64,000 nt of DNA from Erythrocercus mccallii (taxonomy: Eukaryota > Chordata > Aves > Passeriformes > Dicruridae). Positions 1 through 64,000 of the stretch are shown one piece after another. The notes under the pieces are model-generated. The model was not told where the DNA came from. It saw only the letters and a list, made by a program, of their open reading frames with translations, and ran no database searches. The stretch spans positions 124,001 through 188,000 of the forward strand of contig VZRG01000750.1 in NCBI GenBank assembly GCA_013397435.1, in the 5' to 3' direction. The first letter of the stretch is position 1. Every line of letters starts with the position of its first letter. The position numbers and the translations under genes are program-made.

Positions 1-748
1 CAAAACTTTATTGAGGTAGCAAGGGGTCTGACTTACTCCTCTAAGACTGATGCACTAAGAGAAGTAACTCTTTTCCCATTCAGAAAAACCCTGGCTTGAT
101 GTACAGGTATAACCAAATCATCACGAGGAATTATAAAATATTAAAAATAATAAAATTTTTTTGTGAATTATAGCAAGTCACAAATTCCCACCAGTGTCAG
201 ACTGACAGCTTGTGGAGATTTGTACCATCAGAGAAAAAATGACAGAGAAAATTTGCACTTGTGTTCCGTGTAAATTCACTTTCCCTCTGTCTTAAAACAG
301 GAGTAGGGTCCTGCTATTTGTAGTAGAACTCTTATTTCAGACCTTGCTCCCCAGAATGAAATCAGCAGTAAACAGAATATAGGCTTCAAAGATGTGTTCA
401 GACATTACCTTAAAACACACCTGAACTTTTAAGGTTCTAAACCGCAAATGTTACCTGTGGGGTTAGAAATTTATGAGAGGTATTTAAAATGCATTATTTC
501 CTTAAAATTTGTAGGTAAGCAAGGAACATATCAGTCTTTTCATTTAAAACTCACTCTCACAAACATAAAAATATTATCTTTCCCTATCATCAACCACATT
601 ATTTTCATGCAGACATATAGCAATTATTTGTAGTGGAAATAATGGATTCATATTACATTGCAGATTTTCCTTTCTTTTTGTTTAAGATACTCAATATTTT
701 TTGCCTTGAAGTTCTGTACATTTTTTTCTCTTCCTTTCCTTATTTTAG
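1..748 (+). other. Presumed IMPG1 intron
   Basis: This is AT-rich sequence with no exon I can support. The short frames at 448-633 and 633-748 have no splice signals consistent with coding use. At 7-12, TTTATT reads AATAAA on the minus strand, followed by GTTTTG. It could be a poly(A) signal for a minus-strand transcript, but one hexamer is weak evidence. Confidence 0.4.
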
Positions 749-925
749 ATGCCCTGTACGTAGACATCAGCTTTACCAAGGACAGCGCTGTGCAAAGTTT
801 GGTCCAGAACCCACACAACCCTTCATTTTTAAACCTCTCATTCTTGGCTTAGGAAGCCTTGGTTTTCTTTTCATCATTTTAATTATTAAGATAAGAAGAA
901 AATGCAAAAGAAACTCTAATTTGCA
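749..925 (+). CDS. IMPG1: IMPG1-like penultimate exon: EGF end, transmembrane helix
   Basis: The exon follows a strong polypyrimidine tract and TTTTAG acceptor at 743-748 and ends at a CA|GTAAGC donor (926). It holds one base of a split codon, 58 codons and two bases of the next codon. Codons near 834-890 form the hydrophobic helix (PLILGLGSLGFLFIILII), followed by K-I-R-R-K-C-K-R. If the donor is not used, the frame stops at once at TAA 927-929. A short-tailed form ending ...S-N-L-Q is therefore also possible. Confidence 0.6.
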
Positions 926-1253
926 GTAAGCTGCTCACAGTCTTTTCCTTCACATTTCAAAATATTCCTTTTGTTTCTTTTGCAATTTAAAATCTTACCT
1001 AAACAAAAATGTTCTGCATTGTAGAAGTCCTACTCTCAGCAGCTGCAATTCAGAAAATGCTGTAAGGATTAATCCTGCTTTTGAACACGATGAACCCCTA
1101 TCTAGTTTTTGTCACACGGCTTGCAGTGTAAGTGCTTGTCTCAGTTCCTCAGAGATCCTTGATCATGAAGCATTACATGAACTTGAAAACACAATTCAGC
1201 CTGGAGGTAAACTGCATGGAAATCCCTTTCCCTCAACAAACAATCCCACTTGA
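749..1253 (+). CDS. IMPG1: 3' end of an IMPG-family gene, probably IMPG1 (two terminal coding exons)
   Basis: This is the C-terminal part of a membrane protein, made of exons 749-925 and 1025-1253 joined at a GT-AG intron. The joined frame stays open for 134 codons and ends at TGA 1251-1253. It shows the last two cysteines of an EGF-like module (C-P-V then Y-Q-G-Q-R-C), a short linker, a hydrophobic helix of about 20 residues, a basic stop-transfer run and a tail of roughly 85 residues. The C-x-V...Y-x-G-x-x-C spacing just before a membrane helix resembles the interphotoreceptor matrix proteoglycans, which sit in the retinal matrix around photoreceptors. I chose IMPG1 because in mammals IMPG1 and MYO6 are convergent neighbours. 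The family call is fairly firm; the paralogue call rests mainly on gene order. Upstream exons lie left of the window. Confidence 0.6.
1025..1253 (+). CDS. IMPG1: IMPG1-like last coding exon: cytoplasmic tail
   Basis: The exon starts after the TTGTAG acceptor at 1019-1024. It completes the split Gln codon, stays open for 75 codons and stops at TGA 1251-1253. The tail is polar with scattered cysteines and contains I-N-P-A-F-E-H-D-E, a motif style common in cytoplasmic tails of single-pass receptors. A possible internal donor (GGAG|GTAAAC, near 1206) could give a different end. I do not recognise the tail sequence itself. Confidence 0.5.
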
Positions 1254-3440
1254 AATAACAGGTCCACCTTTGTATATTAACTCCACAACTAAATCAAACT
1301 TGAAGCTACTCTCTTGCTTGGCACTTTCAGAACTGAAAATACTAATGCATTCATTGCTTTCCACATTTACTGCAGTGTAGGTTTCATAACAGGACTGTAG
1401 AACTGCTCTTCTTACAGCTCTCTTGCATGGCTCTGGCAGTCTATCCTATCTGAGTGCTTTTAGTCATTTAGAAAAATAATTAGTGGTTTGGTTTTTTTTA
1501 CTCTTGTAGGTCACCAGATGAGTTTACAAAATCAAGACTGACAAGTTAGTCTCTGGAATTCTTCATTTCCAGCATCAGCCAGACAAAACCAAGGTTTGTG
1601 ACTATTTTCAAGAACCTTAAAAAACTTTTGTGTCCCGCTGTCAATATTACCAGGTAGCCTATTTGTAGTAATTCCATACAAAGAAAAGCTCAGATTTTTT
1701 GGATGCTTGATATGACAACTACATTTCTTCTTAAATGCTTTTATGTAACAAAGTTCTATTTTGTATAACCATGTGCTAATGTGGCAGTCACTGAAACATG
1801 TGAGTATCTGAAATTGCAAATTAACACAAAATGCAATCCAAAGGGATTTAAATAGCAGTACTAGATCACTTAAAATCTCAGACCACTCAGTCTGGTTAAG
1901 CTACACAGTGTTTGACAAGTAGGAATTCTAATTTGAGTAGAATACTGCTCATATCTCAAGTATTATTTCAAGTTTTGTAACTTGAAACCCTTATATCTTT
2001 GTGGGGGAAATAAAGACAGAAAGGAGAAAAGCCGAGTCAAAAATTCCTCTAAAACTGGCAGACTGTTTCTGATGTATTGGAGTATGTCCTCTTGATAAGT
2101 ACAAAAAATAGTTTTTACTTTGCCATTTTAATTTTTCTGAATTACAGCCCAATTAGGAACAAAAAGGTTTAATTAGCACCCATAGTTGTTGTGGGGAGTA
2201 TCAGTACAGGAGTGCCCTTGGCACTAGCTGGACATTATGGAAGACAGGATACCAACTACATGAATCTTGGGCTCCTTACACATTTATTGTTATGTAAATA
2301 AAGGAACAAGCAAAGATACCATATAGAAAGATTAATTGTCACTGATCTTCATCATACCCAGGTCTGGTCTCTTCAAATATTACGGCCACAGTTAAAACTG
2401 AGCTGAAAATGGGGGGACTGGAATGCAAAGATAGCAATGGACAAAGATAGAGATGGACAAAGCAGCAGAGAGGAGCAGTTTGGAAAAGCTCAAGAAGGAA
2501 CTCTGCTGCTCATAAAAGCACAAGCACAGATGTTTGCAATTAGTATTTTACATCCAACTTAAAAGAAATGTGCCTGTGGGCAATTGTAGACCAATAAACT
2601 TTCATAATAGCAAAACTACTTAAAATTAGTACCTAGAAAAGCATTAAATATTTTATTAAAGTAATAAAATGGCACATCTGTGAAAGAAAACCAGGTCTGT
2701 GTCATCTAGACCATATTTGAATATTTGAATTGTCAAAAGTACATTGACAAAGCTCAAGATCTAGTTAAATCAATCAATTTAGTGAGAAATCCAGCAACCA
2801 CAAAATTAAAATGGATTTTAAAAAATTAGGTGGCTATTTTTCACTGTTACCTAAGTTCACAGTGAATGTTTACATCACCATTAGATTCAACATGTTTTTA
2901 ATGATTTGAAAAAAGTCAATGGCAAAAGAAAATGAAAGGGGAACAGTTTTCATTAGCTGAAACTAAGAGGAGCACTTTAATTTCACAATCTAGGAAACTC
3001 CTTCAGGACTAAAATTTTTAAAATAGAATATGGCACTTGAACTGAATTTTCAGAAGGATGTGGCTATCTACAGCTCATAAGCCAAATTGAGAATTCAGTA
3101 CTTAAATTCTGGTTTGCAATATGTAATGACAGCAGCAACAGTTTTTTAGGACATTATCTAGAGTAAGTAGATATTTACTCCATAAATATTTATGTATTTA
3201 TTGTAATGTAAATATGTAGTATTTATAAAGCTCTGTATTTATAAAGGCATTTATGAAAATAAGTGCAAAGTTCCAGTAGAAGCTAAAATAACCTTCAAAT
3301 CCTTCCCAAATATGAAAAAATGTCTCCAGTTTAGTTATAAAATCACTGCATGGAAAATAATTGCAAAACTTATTTATCAGAAGGAGTTTTGATTGGGTGG
3401 AGTTTTACCCAATTAGTCATTCAAAAACTAACAACTTTTA

Positions 3441-3685
3441 ACATATCCAGGGATGGCGCATCACAACTTCTCTGGGCAATCTCTTCCAGTGCCTCCCCAC
3501 CCTTACAGTTAAGAATTTATTCCTTACTTCTAATGTAAACCTCTTTTAGTTTAAAGCCATTCCCTCTCATCCTATCACTCCCTGCCCTTGCAAAAAGTCA
3601 CTTTCCCTCTTTATTGGGCCCCCTTCAGGTACTGAAAGGCCAATAGAAGTTCTCCCTGCAGCCTTCTCTTCTCGAAGCTCAGTTC
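3441..3685 (-). repeat. CR1 LINE fragment, minus orientation
   Basis: The sequence reads as the reverse complement of the 3' part of an avian CR1 element. The block around 'gggatggcgcatcacaac', the 'tttaaagccattccctc' block and 'cttctcttctcgaagctcag' appear in the expected order for an inverted copy. It is diverged and truncated at both ends, without the terminal octamer repeat, so it is an old insertion. Recognition is from memory of CR1, not from a search. Confidence 0.75.
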
Positions 3686-5335
3686 TTACAATGAACTACA
3701 ATTATTTTAACAGATTTTAGTGTGACCTTGCCTATTAGCTATTAGATAAATTCAACAGTGCTTTTCAAATGTCTTATGGGACTTTCTCTTATAGATATTC
3801 AAGAAAGAAGGTCTGCATTATTCAAGAATGGACTTCAGGATAAGTATGAAAAAAAATTCAAGGATTCCTAAAGATACAGTATTTTGGCTCTAAAATCAGT
3901 GCACATTAAAAAAAATAGTTTTACTGAAGGAAAGCAAATGACCAAGTTGAGCAGCTTTTGAGCATGTCTAAAATGCCTGGTAGGAAGACCCCACTATTAA
4001 CATGCATGCATTAAGCTTCTGGTGCTTACACAACTTCACTGTTTTATTTAAGAGCTGAGTGCTAGAAACAGATTTTGCTGAGATGTGACATTTTTTGATG
4101 ATGTATGTTGCAATCGTTCTGGTAAAAATGTCAATGGAACTTCAGTGCATCCCTTTATTAACCTTCCTTACACACACTGATGCAAATGGTGAATGGAAAT
4201 AAGAACTGTCATTGACCAAAGGCCACATTAAAAGCATTTGGGAACTTCTTTATTCCCTCCCTGAATACTCACATTGCACATCACATCCTAAGACTTCTAA
4301 CTTTTTGCTGAGATACAATACGTGGAGTTTCATCTTTTCATAACATGAGATTTATATTCACAAGCATTGTCCTGGTAGTGAGATTAGAATTGCACATGAG
4401 CACCTACACTTTAGACTTAGTATCCACACAAATTTTGAGAGGTTACTGTTAGTTTTTGTAGGAGAAATCCAAGCAGACATTGGGTTGCCATTAAGTATTT
4501 TGTAGGCTCATTAATTTATGCACTATGAATCCACAATCCTGATTCAAGTACCAGCATTATTCTGAGTATCTTTTTCTTGAGTATATATCTCTACTCTGCA
4601 CCAGTGTTGTATTCAGGCACTGGTTTGCTGCTTGGTGCACACCAGAAGTTGTACTTTACAGCTCAAACTGAGCTTCTACAAAGTTCATGACTATCCTGGA
4701 TGACAACTCCTCATCCAGATGTGAAACTTTCATGTATCCAGGAGAGAAGCTGATTGACAATTCTTACTCGTTACTGTGCAGTTACCACAGCAAAGACTGA
4801 ACTTTAGTTTACCTTCTCAAGTCCACTCAAAAGAAATGTTTACGAATTCCAAACAACTGCACGGATATGCCTGCAAAACCACCGAACTTGTAGGAATGAA
4901 GGCAATGCACCAAGAGTATGAGGTTGAGTTCTACAGCTGAAATAGTGTTTTTACTTACTTTATTTAAGTAGGAAAGAAAAATAAAGAAGAAACCTAAGAT
5001 GTGGTTTTACACAGTAACACTTCAGAACAAAATTACTTTAAAAGTACTTTTTGCAGGGCACTGGAAGTCATCCTTGCCTACAAATGCTAGCTTTTTACTA
5101 TTGCTCATGTAAGCTAAGAATGCATTAAGAATGCTGATAGCATTCCATTTTTTTCCATTACAAATGTATTTTTGTATGTGTCTAGTGTATTTCAACTTAT
5201 ACTAGTTATCATTAGCTGAATTAAAAAATAAGTAATTTTAAAATGTGTATTTTAATAATGGTTATTCATGATTGTATTTATCACTCAACTATTAATTACC
5301 AAATATTTGCTGGATGTAAACCTTTTGTATTTCAA

Positions 5336-5341
5336 TAAAAC
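5336..5341 (+). terminator. Candidate poly(A) signal for the IMPG1-like gene
   Basis: AATAAA occurs in the context TTTCAATAAAACATAATAAA, with a second overlapping hexamer a few bases on. This is a typical vertebrate poly(A) signal context and lies about 4.1 kb after the IMPG1-like stop. Earlier hexamers at 2009 and 2297 are alternatives. The assignment is inference only. Confidence 0.25.
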
Positions 5342-6093
5342 ATAATAAAATTATTTACTTGAAAATTTCATGGGGAAGTGAAGTGGTAACTAATCTTACA
5401 ATAAAACTCATCATGCTACTTAAAAACTGATGTAAAGTTATAGTTGGAGATAAAAGCTATAAGGAAACTGAAACAAAATGACATTTCCTAGATAAAGTAT
5501 GAATTGCTTGAATTATTTTAAATTACAAAACTACCACTTTGATTTGACCCTTAATATGAGAAAGTTCCCTAAGACTCTAAGGGGAACACAAACAAACAAA
5601 AGCGCACAAAAGCAATACATATCCATCCCAAACATAAAGCTTCCCCCACAGCACACACATTCAAAGCAGCAGAGTTCATGTCACCAGTCACTGACTGACA
5701 CAATCTAAAATTAAAATGATGCAGAATACACAGCATAGCAAATGGATAGCCATATTGGAAGTGATAGCAATAAATGTTTAAAAAATAATAAAAGTAAAAA
5801 TATACTTGTTTCAATAAATACTCAGAAATTAAGTATGAGATTCAAGATAACAAAATCGGAATTTTCTAATATCAGAATGTTATTCTGGAGGAACACTTAT
5901 CTTAGAAAGTAAAGACAAAATCTCTACTAGAACAAAGCTTTAAAAAGTAGGTTTAAGAACCAAAAATATCCCATGGAAAAGTACCAGCAAAGGAATATTT
6001 TTATCTTTTTCATAACTTAATTAACTGTTATGCTTCAACTCTTCAAAGACAAAACAGTAAGAAGATACAAGTAAGATTTCAACAAGGAATGTG

Positions 6094-6107
6094 TTTATTT
6101 TTTATTT
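6094..6107 (-). terminator. Candidate poly(A) signals for MYO6
   Basis: On the minus strand this region reads as two near-adjacent AATAAA hexamers followed by CACATTCCTTG, about 3.1 kb after the MYO6 stop. A 3'UTR of several kilobases would be in keeping with mammalian MYO6. Other minus-strand hexamers occur at 7045, 6898 and 4249, so this is only one candidate. Confidence 0.2.
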
Positions 6108-9100
6108 TTAATTTTCAGTACAGTATTAGGAGGTAATTTAAATACTTAAAATAAGGATTTTTAAGAAAAACCCAGAGGATTCAACTAGGTAAAGAAAAAC
6201 ACAATCTTATCAATGGATAAAAGACAAGTATTGAATGACCTTAGGATCTTCAGAGTAGCATTCTCAAGAAAATGCATATTCCTGGGTCATCTAGTCAGGA
6301 ATGTAGCTTAGCGTGGTAATTCTCTTCCACTCCTTTGTTTTATGGAGCACTTTAGGCAGATCTCAACTATAATGGACAGCTTCTCTGACAGGAAGAATTT
6401 TATTTTTTTTAATGAAACACACAGAGAAACAAGCCAATGTGCTTTAAAAACCTGATTATAATTTTCTCTATAATTGTAGATCAGAAGAGCATCAGGTTAT
6501 CCTACAGTCCTAAAGATCAACCTTCTCCCGTCCTTTTATAGTTCCTCTCCAAATCAACCAGCTATAATTATCTGACAGTACAAGGGACTGTGGAAACAAC
6601 TGGTAAGCAGTTAAATATTGCCAGACATGTAAAAAAAATAAAATAATCTGAAACTAACTGAAAATAAATTTTGTTTCACAAAAAGATAAGTAAAACTAAG
6701 GGCAGAAGCTGCTTTTGGTGCAGAGTGAAAGAAATGGTGAAAAAAAAATCAGCCTGATATTGTGCCAACTAGAAAACCCTGATTTCTGGAATGCATCTTC
6801 TACTTCCCTCAGACATACTTCTGGAGCAATGCTGAGAGGTGGGAACATCTCATTTGAAATGTCCAGCCACCAGACTCTCTTTCACTATTTCCAAGGCCAT
6901 TTTATTTTCATGATAGCTCATATTTGTTAGACATTTAATAAAGAAAAATTTCCATACACCCCATTCTGAAGAATAAATTTTTCCAATGCCAGTCAAGGAA
7001 ATCCTGACATAATTAAAGGAATAGAGTGGAAAAATTCAGTTAATTTTATTTAAAGTTCCCTGCAGGTATGTTTACACATATACATAAAATATTTAAGCAC
7101 ATATATGTGTACATACTTACACACACAGGCATTTGAGGTTCTTTGCTTACTATGTTCAGTCTCATAAGATCCATGGATTTTTAGAAATATATACACTGAG
7201 ATGGAATGTGTTAAGTTAAGCAGCTAACCCCAGACAGAAGCAAACACAGGCCAGGTGAGTGATTTTTCTTCCTTGGATCTTGCATGAGTGAGCACAGCTT
7301 CTTGTAGTGCTAAGTGTCCAGGGAGTGGAAGCTTGTCACATTTTGGTTCCAATGCAATAACACACTAAACCAGTAATCTAAATTTCATAAGCTGCACCTT
7401 TAAACTCATGCAACACTGTGCAGGTTTGCACACAACTTTCCAGTCAGCAGTCTGATGCACTTCTCCTTTCATCTTGCAGCCAAAAATTACTTTTTCAGTG
7501 AAGAATTTGGATAAAATGAAAATAATTTTCTCATTTGCAATCCCATGACCAGGAAATAGAGCGGGTCTGCTGAGATTCCCTGACACAGGGGCTATGTAGA
7601 GAGTTAAATACCACTTGAATATCTCCACATTATTCCCATAAGGAGTGCATTTGTAACAATAAGCAGACTGTGGCACACAACCACAGTCTAAGGTCAGCAA
7701 GGAGCTTTCTCTGTGCTACAGAACCACTTCTCTTAAAAATTAAGTATATTTATGCATTTAAAAACTAAAGCTTCCAAGAGGTTTCATGCTGAGTAAGGAG
7801 TGGGGAAATTATTTCATACTGTAAGAAAAATGTCAATTAAAAAGGGCAAGAATTCATTTTTAAATCAGGCTATGTAATTGGACATCAAGCTACCTATATT
7901 TTGAATTTCTATTAGAGAGATAACAAATGGTCATGTTTAATTTGCTGAAATAATGGCCAGCAAGGTAAAGCAATATTCACATAAGTGAAAGAGATGCATC
8001 TTAAAACTGTATGAAATAAATGATTCCCACCCACAAAAACTCCCCAAACTGCTTAGTAAGGAAACTGTTACAAGCCACGAAACTTGACAGAGGAGATTAA
8101 TATACAGCTCAGCATCCAAATCACTATGATGTTCCAGTACACTAAAAATTGTAGTTATTTCATCAGCACATAGTATTAAGATGCATTATGTTATTGGACA
8201 AATTTTTTACACCGTCTAACAAAAGCTACAGACCTTGCATATTTAAAATGAAGAGGATTTATGAGGCTCAGGCCTCAATATCCAGTTATACTGCCAGCAA
8301 AAAGCTGAACATATTTCCCTTAATGCTATCCTTAATCTTATATACCTTCAGATACAAGGCTTGGACAATTTTGTGTAATATACTGAAATTACACTATCTG
8401 GTTAAACAAACTGTCCAAGAATTGCTAATAGAAATGTGGTCAGAAAAAGAAAGTCTGAAGCAGATTTGTACTAAAGAGAGAAAAAAGAAAGAATCTATGA
8501 CAGAAGTGGTATAAGCCCTAAAGAGCACTACATTCTTTGAGGACCTCCAATATTACACTATTTTGACATATTTGAATGCTTTTCTTAGAATGTACAGAAA
8601 ACCGTTTCTCTTAAACCAAGACAGAGAATGCATTAAACAGGAGTTTATAGGTCTCAAGTTTAGGAGGATTTCCCATCAGGTTCTGGAAAAACAAAAATCA
8701 TTAAATACAGACACTAACCATTTTGCAAATCAGGACATAAAATGTCTCAGATTATATAAAAGCATACTCCAACTTCTCCATAACAGAAGTCAAAGCTAAG
8801 GCCTCACAATTCCAGTTATTAGAAATAGCATATTCTCTTTACTAGGCCACCACTTGAAGCCAACTATTCAGTGTTTTAAAGAAGGACTCTTGTAAAAAGG
8901 TGGTTGCAGTGCAGTTCTTTGCAATATGTACCCACATACAGAGAGATTGCTTAAAAGTGTTAAGAGTTATAACAGAAACTGTTAAAGAAAATGCAACATA
9001 TAAACAAAATGCATCAAACTACACTGACTGAAGTTTCTTCAGGGTCCTCATACCTAGTAAAGTTCACTACACAAATTAAACATCATGAAGTACAAATTAA

Positions 9101-9253
9101 CAAACCACATGATTAATAAAATCTTGTTCACTTTATATTAAACATCTCTACTCTGATTATAGAATGTTTAGGCCCTCTGTAGCACAGAGGAACTCTTCCC
9201 TTTGTGTGGTGGACAAGGTTCTCCTCTTGAACGCTCCTGTGCCGAATGCCCGG

Positions 9254-63572
<54,319 letters not shown>

Positions 63573-64000
63573 CTGTAAAGCAAGATAAAAATATCAGTAT
63601 CATTCATCTCATGTCAGGTTTCCTCAATTAAGCGGGTTTAACATGGCTGTGCACAAATACTAACTAATTACCACAGGGAAAGTATTCTGATTTTCAGTTT
63701 CAAATACCTATGCACTTTGAAATAAACTTTTTAACTTTACTTTAAACTTTTAGCTTTTCTTTTTTGTTAAAACAAAAATATTCTTTCACACCTCATTTTT
63801 TTCAATACTCCAAGGCCTGCTAGAAATTTCTTTACAACATGCATATGAAAATTACAGTTAAATAGAAATATAATCAAGCTATTACTGTATTGTCTGTATT
63901 TATTAATAATCTTATGAAATACATAAGGTTTCATGTCTATTTCATGAATTTAAGACTGTTGCCCTCCATAGGGTTTCTGTATTCATAACTATCAGTGTTA
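63573..64000 (-). other. MYO6 intron upstream of the residue-167 exon
   Basis: AT-rich intron with no exon. The P-loop exon must lie to the right of the window. Confidence 0.7.

Larger units (their letters stand above)
1254..9253. other. 3'UTRs and intergenic DNA between two convergent genes
   Basis: This stretch holds the IMPG1-like 3'UTR (plus strand), the MYO6 3'UTR (minus strand) and whatever lies between. No coding gene is supported; frames such as 8188-8514 and 7365-7700 look like chance. A minus-orientation CR1 fragment lies at 3441-3685. Plus-strand AATAAA occurs at 2009, 2297 and 5336. Clustered minus-strand AATAAA occurs around 6094-6107. Transcript ends cannot be fixed from sequence alone. 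Confidence 0.6.

Noticed and set aside
4098..4180. TGATGA box suggestive of a C/D snoRNA
   Set aside because: No D box (CTGA) or flanking stem is found at a suitable distance.
7365..7700. 111-codon minus-strand frame in the MYO6 3'UTR
   Set aside because: It lies downstream of the MYO6 stop with no family resemblance; a chance frame is the simplest reading.
8188..8799. Two adjacent plus-strand frames (108 and 78 codons) antisense to the MYO6 3'UTR region
   Set aside because: They have no recognisable domain, promoter or splice context, and their codon use is that of random AT-rich sequence.

Overview
This window is AT-rich vertebrate nuclear DNA, almost certainly from a bird. The evidence is three or four CR1 LINE fragments with the (ATTCTRTG)n tail type, one long terminal repeat that looks like an avian endogenous retrovirus solo LTR, and small GT-AG introns. 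There are no bacterial-style operons. Nearly all long open reading frames are chance frames inside introns.

The main gene is MYO6 (unconventional myosin-VI) on the minus strand. I placed 28 coding exons between 9254 and 63572. All use GT-AG introns, and every neighbouring pair joins in frame. Together they encode about 1109 residues, or 1087 without two small cassette exons. Counting back from the stop and assuming a 1253-residue no-insert form, the window covers residues 167-1253. The start codon, SH3-like subdomain and P-loop lie beyond 64000. Visible parts, in order of translation, are switch I, insert-1, loop 4/HCM region, switch II and relay, loop 2, SH1 and converter, insert-2 (the reverse gear), a single IQ motif, the proximal three-helix tail, a charged single alpha helix, the MyUb/RRL region, and the WWY cargo-binding domain. 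Two frame-neutral cassettes (39 nt and 27 nt) match the large-insert and small-insert splice positions known in mammals.

At the left end, on the plus strand, are the last two coding exons of a second gene (749-1253). It ends in an EGF-like cysteine pair, a transmembrane helix and a cytoplasmic tail. Tail-to-tail placement with MYO6 points to IMPG1, as in mammals. About 8 kb of 3'UTR and intergenic DNA separates the two stop codons.

The most unusual spot is at 51130-51560. One MYO6 motor exon is about three-quarters G+C, with 46 of 47 complete codons ending in G or C, inside an otherwise AT-rich gene. A three-copy 27-bp GC-rich repeat ends 15 bp from its donor site. Other structure includes an assembly gap abutting an (AAAAG)n tract, several microsatellites and a 42-bp tandem duplication. 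I found no complete novel system; the interest lies in unusual features of known genes.
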